From CAUZIZ01 sp965222655 (lineage in GTDB: Bacteria; Acidobacteriota; UBA6911; RPQK01; JAJDTT01), in contig CBDCUP010000001.1 in the NCBI GenBank assembly GCA_965222655.1, positions 248,001 to 312,000 on the forward strand: a stretch of 64,000 bases of DNA. Reading direction: 5' to 3'. Made by a program: the position numbers and the translations under genes. This document shows positions 27,005 through 35,294 of the stretch, one piece after another. Below the pieces are notes generated by a model. It did not search any database. It was given only the letters and a program-made list of their open reading frames with translations, and was not told the DNA's origin. Within the stretch, counting starts at the first letter, position 1; each line of letters begins with the position of its first letter.

Positions 27005-28078
27005 ATGAATGTTCTCCACGTGGTCGGCGCCCGCCCCAACTTCATGAAGGCAGCCCCCCTGCTGCTGGCCCTTGATCGCCTCACCAACATTCGGCAGACG
27101 CTCGTTCACACGGGTCAGCACTACGATCACAAACTGTCCGAAATCTTCTTTCGCGAACTGGAGATGCCCACACCCGACATCAATCTCGAGGTGGGATCGG
27201 GCACACATGCTCATCAGACCGCCCAAGTGATGATCCGGCTGGAACCTGTCCTTCTGGAGAAGAAACCGGAGTGGGTAGTCGTCTACGGTGACGTCAACTC
27301 AACCATGGCCTCCACACTCGTCTGCTCCAAGCTACAGATCAAGCTGGCCCATGTGGAAGCGGGTCTCCGCTCCTTCGACCGAACCATGCCTGAAGAAATC
27401 AACCGATTGGTGACAGACCAGCTCTGTGATCTCCTGTTCACACCCTCCGCCGATGCCGACGAAAACCTGCTGCGGGAGGGAATCGCACGGGAAAAGATAC
27501 GGAGAGTGGGCAACATCATGATTGACAGCCTGGTGAAGTTACTGCCCCGAACGGAAGAAGTCACTTTCGTGGACAACGGCTTCGACCTCTCCCAGGCCTT
27601 CGGGCTCGTCACCTTGCACCGGCCAGCCAACGTCGACGTCCCCGAGTCGCTGACGCGAATCCTCTCTGTCCTGAGTGAGCTCAGTCAAAGCATTCCGCTG
27701 ATCTTCCCAATGCATCCTCGAACCCAACAGCAGATCAAAGGACTGGATATCTCATTGAGCTCACAGGTGAAAATCGTGGATCCAGTCGGGTACGTTCAGT
27801 TCCTGGCTCTGCAGCGTAATGCTGCTTTCGTCATCACCGACTCGGGAGGAGTCCAGGAGGAGACAACCTATCTGGGAGTCCCATGCCTTACTCTCAGAGA
27901 GAATACGGAACGGCCCGTAACCGTCGACCAGGGCACGAATACCCTGGTAGGCAATGACCTGGCACTGCTTGAATCGGAAGTTGAAAAGATCCTGGAGGGC
28001 AAGCCCAAAAAGGGAACAGTGCCGGCCCTCTGGGATGGAAAGACTGGGGACCGGATCGCGTCCCAACTCTCAGGGTAG
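27005..28078 (+). CDS. wecB: UDP-N-acetylglucosamine 2-epimerase (non-hydrolysing)
   Basis: Interconverts UDP-GlcNAc and UDP-ManNAc. It begins MNVLHVVGARPNFMKAAPLL and has TGQHYDHKLSEIFF, VVVYGDVNSTMAS, HVEAGLRSFDRTMPEEINR, VTLHRPANVD, FPMHPRTQQQI and ITDSGGVQEETTYLGVPCLTLRENTERP, all classical WecB motifs. ATG 27005 was chosen over 26948 because family members start here. Its TAG stop abuts the ATG of the heparinase gene (TAGATG at 28076-28081), so the two are translationally coupled. It gives this locus a second, distinct 2-epimerase beside NeuC. Confidence 0.95.
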   Translation: MNVLHVVGARPNFMKAAPLLLALDRLTNIRQTLVHTGQHYDHKLSEIFFRELEMPTPDINLEVGSGTHAHQTAQVMIRLEPVLLEKKPEWVVVYGDVNSTMASTLVCSKLQIKLAHVEAGLRSFDRTMPEEINRLVTDQLCDLLFTPSADADENLLREGIAREKIRRVGNIMIDSLVKLLPRTEEVTFVDNGFDLSQAFGLVTLHRPANVDVPESLTRILSVLSELSQSIPLIFPMHPRTQQQIKGLDISLSSQVKIVDPVGYVQFLALQRNAAFVITDSGGVQEETTYLGVPCLTLRENTERPVTVDQGTNTLVGNDLALLESEVEKILEGKPKKGTVPALWDGKTGDRIASQLSG

Positions 28079-30238
28079 ATGATCCGATCGCTTTACCAGT
28101 TCCCTAAACTGCTGCGCCAGCTCGGTCCCAGCTGGGTCGCCTTCAGGCTGGGACATACCTTTCGACTAAAAAGCGGGCTAGTGCAGCTGCAGCTACCTGC
28201 TAAGGATTGGTCCTCGATTCCACTCTCGGAGTTCCTTCGGGACCCTGAGCTGGCAGAGGCAAACACCTACTCGCGCTTCCGCCGGGACAACGCTCCCTCT
28301 TTCTTCTTTGCGGGCCGGCTACCAGCTCCCATAGCGCAAATTCCGCATTGGGATTCGGATGTCTCTTCGGCTCCCGTGGAACGGGCACGGGAGTTGAAGG
28401 AAGGAACCTTCTACTACTTCTCTCACTCCCGCGTCGAAATGGGATTTCCACCCGACTGGCATCGCAACCCGCTGAGTGGCCAGCGGGCTCCTCAAGATCG
28501 GCACTGGAGTCGACTGGGCGACTTCGAATACGGCGATATAAAGGGTATTTGGGAAATCAACCGCTTCGGCTTCGCCTATACGCTCGTACGGGCCTACTGG
28601 AGAACAGGGGACGAGCACCTCGCCCACCTCTTCTGGCAGTTGTTCGACGATTGGAGAGTTCGGAATCCCCCCCGACAAGGCGTCAACTGGAAATGCGGCC
28701 AGGAGGTTACGTTCCGATTGATGGCCTGCTGCTTTGCCTTATACGCCTTCCAGGATTGCCAAGCCACCACCCCCGAGCGGGTCTGCCGAATGGCGCAGTT
28801 GATCGCTGAGTCGGCGACCAGGATCCAGGCCGATCTGAACTATGCTCTGAGTCAACGCAACAACCACTCGATTAGCGAAGCAGCGGGGCTGTGGACGGTG
28901 GGGCTCCTGTTCCCCGAGTTCAAGCACGCAGAACAGTGGCTGGAGCTGGGACACACCCTGTTGGAACGTTTGGCCCGGGAACTGATCTACGAGGATGGGG
29001 GATTCGCTCAGCACTCCCTGAACTATCAGCGGCTGGTGATTCAGGTCTACTTATGGGTCCTTCGACTGGCAGACTTGAACGGGAAGGAATTCAGCCAGAC
29101 AACACGATCCCGTGTGAGCGAGGCAGGCTCTCTGCTTTTCGATCTCCAGGACGAGGCTACCGGGAGCGTCCCCTGTTATGGACACAACGATGGAGCATTG
29201 GTGCTACCCCTCAACAACTGTGACTTCCGGGACTTCCGACCGATCACGCAGTGCACAAGCTACTACTTCAAGGGCCATCGGTGCCATGAGGCCGGTCCCT
29301 GGGATGAGGATCTGTTCTGGCTCTTTGGACCGGAGGCCACCGAAGCACCTTTAAAACCTCGACCCAGAGAGGATCTCAGTGCGTCCGAGGGAGGTTACTA
29401 CAGCCTACGTTCCGAAAAGGGATTCGCCTTCGTTCGTTGTGGCTCTTTCCAGCATCGTCCCGCGCACGCGGATATGCTGCACGTCGATCTATGGTGGCGA
29501 GGAACCAACCTCGCTCTGGACCCCGGCACTTATAGCTATAACGCACCTGATCCCTGGTCCAATTCTCTTTCCCACACTCGGTTTCACAATACGGTCTCTG
29601 TAGACGAAGAAGACCAGATGGAGCAGGCCGGTAGATTCTTGTGGTTGTCCTGGTTGACCAGTGTAGTTCGCTGTAATCGTCGGTCCGAGCGGGGACAGCT
29701 CTCCTACTGGGAGGGAGAACATAACGGCTACCAACGGTTGAAAGACCCCGTCGTTCATCGTCGAGGAATTCTGCGGCTGCAAGAAGATTGGCTGGTGCTG
29801 GACCAGCTGACGGGCGAGGCCAATCACCGCTATCAGCTGAACTGGACCCTGTGCGATTGCCCCTACGAGTGGGAGAACAAGGAGTCCCTCAGATTGATGA
29901 CCCCTGAAGGAAGCTTCTACGTCCGCGCCGCGGCGCTGGGGGCTGAAAGCGTCCGCAATCTGGTTCGGGCTGATACCAATGGCCCACGAGGCTGGCAATC
30001 GCCCTACTACAACCATCGAGAACCCGCCTTGTCCCTGGCGGTAGCAGCTATGGGGCAGACCATGATCTTCTGGTCCTCGCTGGGTGCCAACATATCCGAG
30101 GTCAAGGTTGACGACACAAAGCTGACACTGCTTGCCGACGGTTGGCAAGCGGAGGTCCGCCTTCGACAGGATAGGCAAAACACCCTGGTTCGCGAGGTCG
30201 TTTGTACAGGAAGGTTGGAAGACGAGCTCTACCTCTAG
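28079..30238 (+). CDS. heparinase II/III family polysaccharide lyase-like protein
   Basis: The N-terminal (alpha/alpha) toroid region includes GDIKGIWEINRFGFAYTLVRAYWRT, VNWKCGQEVTFRLMA, LSQRNNHSISEAAGLWTVG and YEDGGFAQHSLNYQR, with candidate catalytic Asn/His and Tyr. The C-terminal beta-sandwich has SRLRH-type HADMLHVDLWWRGTNLALDPGTYSYN and the metal-site HTRFHNTVSVDEEDQM. The length of 719 is typical. No signal peptide is visible. Such genes often accompany wecB in EPS loci, and the protein probably processes the uronate-containing polymer made here; this is an inference. The stop codon TAG (30236-30238) lies inside the CTAG target duplication of the MITE that follows. Confidence 0.88.
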   Translation: MIRSLYQFPKLLRQLGPSWVAFRLGHTFRLKSGLVQLQLPAKDWSSIPLSEFLRDPELAEANTYSRFRRDNAPSFFFAGRLPAPIAQIPHWDSDVSSAPVERARELKEGTFYYFSHSRVEMGFPPDWHRNPLSGQRAPQDRHWSRLGDFEYGDIKGIWEINRFGFAYTLVRAYWRTGDEHLAHLFWQLFDDWRVRNPPRQGVNWKCGQEVTFRLMACCFALYAFQDCQATTPERVCRMAQLIAESATRIQADLNYALSQRNNHSISEAAGLWTVGLLFPEFKHAEQWLELGHTLLERLARELIYEDGGFAQHSLNYQRLVIQVYLWVLRLADLNGKEFSQTTRSRVSEAGSLLFDLQDEATGSVPCYGHNDGALVLPLNNCDFRDFRPITQCTSYYFKGHRCHEAGPWDEDLFWLFGPEATEAPLKPRPREDLSASEGGYYSLRSEKGFAFVRCGSFQHRPAHADMLHVDLWWRGTNLALDPGTYSYNAPDPWSNSLSHTRFHNTVSVDEEDQMEQAGRFLWLSWLTSVVRCNRRSERGQLSYWEGEHNGYQRLKDPVVHRRGILRLQEDWLVLDQLTGEANHRYQLNWTLCDCPYEWENKESLRLMTPEGSFYVRAAALGAESVRNLVRADTNGPRGWQSPYYNHREPALSLAVAAMGQTMIFWSSLGANISEVKVDDTKLTLLADGWQAEVRLRQDRQNTLVREVVCTGRLEDELYL

Positions 30239-30413
30239 CCCGCATTTCTCATCGCTGGTCTACTGCATCGCCGCAAACATCCGTCCTGGCTGTGTTACGC
30301 TCGGTCAGCCTCCTCGACGTACTGCACGAGTACGACTGCGGGAGCCTCGGTCGCAAGCCTTGCCAGGACGGCCCTTGCGGCGCCTCGCTACGACAAGCGA
30401 TGAGAAATCCGGG
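30239..30413. mobile_element. MITE family 2, copy B (175 bp, CTAG duplication)
   Basis: CTAG at 30235-30238 and 30414-30417 flanks inverted repeats beginning CCCGCATTTCTCATCGCT. The interior is the reverse complement of copy A (14553-14741) with scattered changes and one 14-base block missing. It carries an internal palindromic segment around the GTACTGCACGAGTAC core. The left CTAG contains the stop codon of the heparinase gene, so insertion left the protein intact. Confidence 0.88.
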
Positions 30414-30447
30414 CTAGTGCAGCGCTCTTCAAAGACTAGAAGACGTG

Positions 30448-30468
30448 CGACGCTCAGACGTTCAGACG
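30448..30468. repeat. short intergenic repeat, copy 2 (CAGACGTTCAGACG core)
   Basis: Matches 836-856 at 19 of 21 positions. The stop codon of the phosphoesterase gene lies within it on the other strand. Confidence 0.4.
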
Positions 30469-31253
30469 TGCGACGAATGATGCGGCGGGTAGGTCAGGGA
30501 AGGTAATCGAACCACCCTGGTCTGGTATCCACCTGCGCCCAGCGTCAGCACTCGGAAACCAGTCGGGAGCAGGTCGAAGACCGGAACTTCCTCCTTCGGC
30601 CGAAATTGAAAGCTGGTTGCGGGTGTCGTCAGCACCTCGGCCTCGCCCAATCTACCGGCAAACTCCTGATGAACGTGTCCCGAGCAAACCAAACGAATCT
30701 GCGGTGAGCTATCAATAATGTTCACCAGGGCTGCCGGCTCAGCTAGCCCGATCTGATCCAACCAGGGGCTCCCCACAGAAATTGGCGGGTGGTGCATGAA
30801 GAGGACCGTTGGGCATCGGGAATCGAGGGACAATTCCCTCTTGAGCCATTCCAGCTGTTCCTCTTCGATCGATCCCCACACCTGGCCTGGAACATGCGAA
30901 TCGAGCCCGATCAAACGCCAGCCGTCCAGCTTCAGGGAAAAGTTTACCAGGTCCTCGGACCCAGCTCTGATTTCGGGAAACGTCTGCCGGATAAAGTTGC
31001 GGTTTTCGTGATTGCCGGGGATCACCTGCAGGCGAGTGACCCAATCGCCCAATATCTCACGTAGGAGCTGATAGGTCTGCAGCTGCTCATCTTGTGCCAG
31101 GTCGCCAGAAATCACTAGTAAATCGAACTCTTCGTTCACCGCGATGAAGGCAAGGATCTCTCTGAGGGAGGCAGCGGTCGGGACCCCTTTGAGCGTGGCC
31201 TCGGGATCACTCAACAGATGACAATCGCTCAGCTGAAGAACTCGGACCGTCAT
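30462..31253 (-). CDS. calcineurin-like metallophosphoesterase, CpdA/Icc-like
   Basis: Binuclear metal phosphoesterase resembling 3',5'-cyclic-AMP phosphodiesterase. All metal motifs are in order: QLSDCHLLSD (D-x-H), VISGDLAQD (GDxx), VIPGNHENR (GNHE), VLFMHHPPISVG and VCSGHVHQEF (GHxH). The length of 263 is normal. ATG 31253 has an AAGGAG site about seven bases upstream. It lies 67 bases downstream of ppk1 on the same strand, so co-transcription with the polyphosphate kinase is likely. The nucleotide substrate is inferred from the family and could be something else. Confidence 0.85.
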   Translation of the reverse strand: MTVRVLQLSDCHLLSDPEATLKGVPTAASLREILAFIAVNEEFDLLVISGDLAQDEQLQTYQLLREILGDWVTRLQVIPGNHENRNFIRQTFPEIRAGSEDLVNFSLKLDGWRLIGLDSHVPGQVWGSIEEEQLEWLKRELSLDSRCPTVLFMHHPPISVGSPWLDQIGLAEPAALVNIIDSSPQIRLVCSGHVHQEFAGRLGEAEVLTTPATSFQFRPKEEVPVFDLLPTGFRVLTLGAGGYQTRVVRLPSLTYPPHHSSHV

Positions 31254-31320
31254 CCTTCTCCTTGTCCAAGGGTCGAGAGGGTCGAACGCCTCTCTTTCGG
31301 ATCGGGAATCCGAGCAATCG

Positions 31321-33546
31321 TCAACCCCTGCTCGGCGAAGACCGGACGATCCTCACCGAGGTCTTCTCAGGCGCCGGACGGGAGCTGTCGCCCGCGACTT
31401 CTATGACGGCTCCTCTCGAAGCCTCCAGGTTCCGAGGCCGGGCAGACTCGATGCTCGCCATTCGCATGAAGACGTCCTGGACCGCCAGAGCAACCTCGCC
31501 GCAAGCCGGGGATCGGCGCTTGTAGGTACCATCGGGCAGGCAATCCCAGGCCGAACAGTTGTCCTCGATATAGAACTGCAGAATCTCCTGGAGCTCCAAC
31601 TTGACTTGCTCATCGAGGATCGGGACCACCGTCTCCACGCGGCTGTTCAGGTTACGCTTCATCCAGTCAGCCGAACCGATGTAGGATTCGGGCTCGCCTC
31701 CGTTGCTGAAAGCGTAGATGCGGCTGTGTTCGAGGAAGCGACCAACCACGCTAGAGACCTTTATGTTCTCCGAGAGTCCGGCAACGCCGGGTCGTAGACA
31801 GCAGAGACCGCGGACATTCAACCGAATCGGTACGCCCGCCTGGCCTGCCTGATATAGCTCCCGGATCAAGGCCGGGTCCTGGAGTTGGTTCAGCTTGGCC
31901 TCGATACCGCTGACCCGACCGCTTCGTGCGTGCTCAGCCTCCCGCCGAATCAAGGTGTTGATTTGGCGCCGCATGGTCACTGGGGCTACCAGAATCCGGC
32001 GTTGATCGCCAGAGAGCGTCCCGCCGGTGAGGGCGTTGAAGATCGAGGCTACATCCGCACAGATGTCGTCATCACTGGTTAGAACGCCCACGTCCTCATA
32101 GAACCGAGCCGTCCCGCTGTGGTAGTTTCCGGTCCCGAAGTGGGCGTAGCGGCTCACCTGACCGCCCTCTTCCCGCACTACCAGCGCCAGTTTGACGTGT
32201 GTTTTCAGCCGCTCGACTCCGTAGGCGACATGGACACCCTCCTGCTCCAGATATCTCCCCCAAGCGATGTTTGGCGCCTCATCGAAACGAGCCGTCACTT
32301 CTAACAGCACGGCCACCTGCTTCCCACGTCGGGAGGCCTCAGCCAGCGCCTTGATGATCGGTGAATCGGCACTGGTACGGTAGATGGTCAGCTTTATCGC
32401 CAGCACCGCCGGGTCCAGCACCGCGGACTCGATGAACCTCAAGACCGAAGAATCAAAGCTGTGATAGGGGTGGTGAAGCAGAATATCGCCGCGATCAATC
32501 TCCTGGAAAATAGCTCCCGGCTGGGTCGGGAGACTACTCAATCGGGGATGAGCGACCGGCTTGTAGGGAGAGTAGCACAGTTCCGGCCGGTCGCAGCCAT
32601 CGAGCTGTGACAGGTCTTTCAATCCCAGAATCGAGGAGGTCTTGTAGACATCGAGGTCATTCGCACCAAGCTGTTTGGCCAACCAATTGGTGAGTTTCTT
32701 CGGGAAGTTGGAGCCCACCTGAAGACGCACCACGCCCGCGAACCGTCGGGCCTTGAGCTCACGACCTACCTGACGGATGATGCTGCCGGGCTCGTCCGAC
32801 GCACTCTCTTGCAGTTCGCTTCCCGAATCCGGTTCACCCTCGGCGCCCCGTGTCACCCGAAAAACATATGCCCTCCGGGGAGGTGCCTCTGGGTAGAGAA
32901 GGTCCAGGTTGGCCGCAATCACCTGCTCTAACGGTACGAAACCCTCTCCTTCAGGGACCGCTACCCAGCGGGGCCTGTTGTCCGGGACCTTGATCCTGAT
33001 AAAGCGCTGGCGTTTGTCCTCGCTGGGCAGCAACACCGCCAGGTTCAGGCCGAAATTACTGATAAAAGGGAATGGGTGCTCCTGATCGACTGCGAGCGGG
33101 GTCAAAATCGGCAGGATGGCGTCACGAAAGTAGTTTCGGAGCGCCGCGCGCTGAGGCTTCTTCAGCTGTTTGTACTCTATGATCGGAATGCCTTCGCCAG
33201 CCAGGGCAGGGGCGATCGCCTCCTTCAGATACCTGTTGATCAGAGCTATTTGGGCCAACACCTCTTGTCGGCAGACTTCGAACTCCTCTTGCGGACTCCG
33301 GCCATCCAGGGACAGTTTGCTCGATTTTTTCGAGATTTGCCGCTTGAGCCCGCTCATGCGCTTCATGAAGAACTCGTCGTGCAGCATCCCGACGATACCG
33401 AGAAACCGGACCTGTTCTAGAAGTGGGACCTGTGGATCCACAACCTGCGCCAGCACCCGCCGGGCAAAGGCCAACCAGCTCAGCTCACGGTTGAAGTACG
33501 CCTTCGGACTGTCTAGGGGGATTAGGGATGGAAGAGTCTTTGACAC
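31321..33546 (-). CDS. ppk1: polyphosphate kinase 1
   Basis: Polymerises inorganic polyphosphate from ATP. N domain: YFNRELSWLAFARRVL, then PFPFISNFGLNLAVLLP. C1/C2 catalytic domains: LLHHPYHSFDSSVL, KLTIYRTSADSPII, ARFDEAPNIAW, LKTHVKLALVVR (phosphorylated His), FGTGNYHSGTARFYED, LNVRGLCCLRPGVAGL, GRFLEHSRIYAF (second His) and GSADWMKRNLNSRVE. The 741-residue length is typical. The GTG start at 33546 has GGGAGG six bases upstream. The Asn of E. coli PPK (N45) that contacts ATP is Ala28 here, and the usual NLDEFF reads MLHDEFF; the other ATP and metal residues are present. It is divergent from ppx. Confidence 0.94.
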   Translation of the reverse strand: MSKTLPSLIPLDSPKAYFNRELSWLAFARRVLAQVVDPQVPLLEQVRFLGIVGMLHDEFFMKRMSGLKRQISKKSSKLSLDGRSPQEEFEVCRQEVLAQIALINRYLKEAIAPALAGEGIPIIEYKQLKKPQRAALRNYFRDAILPILTPLAVDQEHPFPFISNFGLNLAVLLPSEDKRQRFIRIKVPDNRPRWVAVPEGEGFVPLEQVIAANLDLLYPEAPPRRAYVFRVTRGAEGEPDSGSELQESASDEPGSIIRQVGRELKARRFAGVVRLQVGSNFPKKLTNWLAKQLGANDLDVYKTSSILGLKDLSQLDGCDRPELCYSPYKPVAHPRLSSLPTQPGAIFQEIDRGDILLHHPYHSFDSSVLRFIESAVLDPAVLAIKLTIYRTSADSPIIKALAEASRRGKQVAVLLEVTARFDEAPNIAWGRYLEQEGVHVAYGVERLKTHVKLALVVREEGGQVSRYAHFGTGNYHSGTARFYEDVGVLTSDDDICADVASIFNALTGGTLSGDQRRILVAPVTMRRQINTLIRREAEHARSGRVSGIEAKLNQLQDPALIRELYQAGQAGVPIRLNVRGLCCLRPGVAGLSENIKVSSVVGRFLEHSRIYAFSNGGEPESYIGSADWMKRNLNSRVETVVPILDEQVKLELQEILQFYIEDNCSAWDCLPDGTYKRRSPACGEVALAVQDVFMRMASIESARPRNLEASRGAVIEVAGDSSRPAPEKTSVRIVRSSPSRG

Positions 33547-33621
33547 GGCAACCTCCCGTCGGGAGTCGACTTGGGCTATTAAACCATACGGGCACAGAAC
33601 CCTTCAATCCTGCCCAGCTTC

Positions 33622-33651
33622 TTGACAGCAAACCAGGCCAGAAGAGATAGT
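33622..33651 (+). promoter_or_regulatory. candidate promoter of ppx, possibly giving a leaderless mRNA
   Basis: TTGACA (33622-33627), an 18-base spacer and GATAGT (33646-33651) precede the ppx start at 33659. The expected transcription start would fall on or next to the ATG. The AAAAGG directly before the ATG is too close to serve as a normal ribosome site. Confidence 0.35.
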
Positions 33652-33658
33652 CAAAAGG

Positions 33659-35173
33659 ATGTCTGCTCCACTGAAAGACGCCTCGACACTGCCTAACTTT
33701 GTCGCAGCGGTGGACCTTGGCTCAAACAGCTTCCACATGGTAGTGGCCCGAACCAAGGACGGAGAACCGGTCATTGTCGATCGGCTACGCGAGATGGTTC
33801 GACTCGCCGCCGGACTGGATGCCGACAGGCAGCTCTCGATCGAGTCCCAGCGCCGGGCGCTAGACTGCCTTAAGCGCTTCGGAGAGCGTCTACGGGACAT
33901 CCCTTCGGATTGCGTCCGCAGCGTGGGCACCAATACCTTGCGCTCTGCACGTAATGCCCAGGGTTTTCTGGCTAAGGCCGAGGCTGCTTTGGGCCATTCC
34001 ATCGAGACGATTTCGGGCATTGAGGAGGCACGTCTGATCTATTCCGGAGTGAGCCACAGTCTGGCGCGCTCTACCTCTCGCCGACTGGTACTCGACATCG
34101 GAGGCGGAAGCACAGAGCTGATCATCGGCTCGCGCACCGAGCCGCTCCTGATGGAAAGCCTCTATCTGGGCTGTGTATCAATGAGCCGGAAACACTTCGA
34201 TGATGGTGAGATCACCGCTCAACGCTGGCGAAAGGCGGAGCTGTCTGCCCTCCAGGAACTGGAGCCGGTGCAGTCCCGCTATCGCAGTCTGGGTTGGGGT
34301 GAGGCAGTCGGCGCATCTGGCAGCGTCCGCTCCATCGACGCGGTGGTCCGACTGGCTGGTTGGAGTCGAAAAGGGATCACGCCCCGAGCCTTGGAGCGTC
34401 TGCGCGACGCGCTACTCAAGGCCGGAGACGTCCAGCGGCTGCGGCTGGAAGGACTGAACCCTGCACGCCAGGCGGTTTTCGTTGGAGGTGCCGTGGTCCT
34501 CTGTGCCACCTTTCAGGCGCTCGGAATCAAATCCATGCAGTATTCTCAGGGCGCACTCCGCGAGGGTATCCTCTACGACTTACAGGGCAGGATTCGCGAG
34601 AAGGACCTGCGCGCGCGAACCGTGATGGCACTGGCCAACCGCTACCACGTCGATCCGGAACACGCCGCTAACGTGGAACGGACTGCCTCCCGCCTTCTGC
34701 TCGAGGTCGCCGATGACTGGGGCCTGGGCTCTCCAGCCTCGCGTCAATTGCTCAGCTGGGCAGCACACCTCCACGAAATCGGCCTCGATATAGCCCACCA
34801 GCAGTACCACAAACACGGCCAGTACATAGTGGCCGCCTCCGACCTGGGCGGCTTCTCACGAGAAGAGCAGACACTCCTCGCCACGCTGGTTCGCAGCCAC
34901 CGGCGCAAGTTCCCGGTTTCACTTCTCAAGGCGCTTCCCAACTCCCAAATCCGAATGATGGAACGCCTGGCGATCCTGCTCCGCCTTGCGGTGGTACTTC
35001 ATCGCAGCCGAAGACCTCCCCCGTTTCCCGAGCCCGCGCTGGCAATCAACAAGAGAACACTGCAGCTTACCTTCCCAGAGCTCTGGTTGGACGAACACCC
35101 GCTGACCCGAGCCGATCTGGAGCAGGAAGGGGCTCATCTAGGCGTGGCAGGCTACAAGCTCGAGCTGACCTGA
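33659..35173 (+). CDS. ppx: Ppx/GppA exopolyphosphatase
   Basis: Removes terminal phosphates from polyphosphate and/or converts pppGpp to ppGpp. The ASKHA domain starts FVAAVDLGSNSFHMVVAR, then SVGTNTLRSARN, TISGIEEARLIYSGV, LVLDIGGGSTELIIG and VGASGSVRSID. The C-terminal HD-like helical domain (about 315-500) has MALANRYHVDPEHAANVERTA and SWAAHLHEIGLDIAHQQYHKHGQYI. The length of 504 fits the long two-domain class. It is divergent from ppk1 with a 112-base spacer, a usual arrangement for joint control of polyphosphate level. Confidence 0.93.
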   Translation: MSAPLKDASTLPNFVAAVDLGSNSFHMVVARTKDGEPVIVDRLREMVRLAAGLDADRQLSIESQRRALDCLKRFGERLRDIPSDCVRSVGTNTLRSARNAQGFLAKAEAALGHSIETISGIEEARLIYSGVSHSLARSTSRRLVLDIGGGSTELIIGSRTEPLLMESLYLGCVSMSRKHFDDGEITAQRWRKAELSALQELEPVQSRYRSLGWGEAVGASGSVRSIDAVVRLAGWSRKGITPRALERLRDALLKAGDVQRLRLEGLNPARQAVFVGGAVVLCATFQALGIKSMQYSQGALREGILYDLQGRIREKDLRARTVMALANRYHVDPEHAANVERTASRLLLEVADDWGLGSPASRQLLSWAAHLHEIGLDIAHQQYHKHGQYIVAASDLGGFSREEQTLLATLVRSHRRKFPVSLLKALPNSQIRMMERLAILLRLAVVLHRSRRPPPFPEPALAINKRTLQLTFPELWLDEHPLTRADLEQEGAHLGVAGYKLELT

Positions 35174-35294
35174 AACTTCCCCCACGTCCCTCGACCGAAA
35201 TTTTCTTCTCGAATGGGGCCGGTGCGGCATGTGGTCAAACTGACTGAAACTGGATGTTACTGCGAATCGTGCCGACGGCACGACTTCCCCAACG

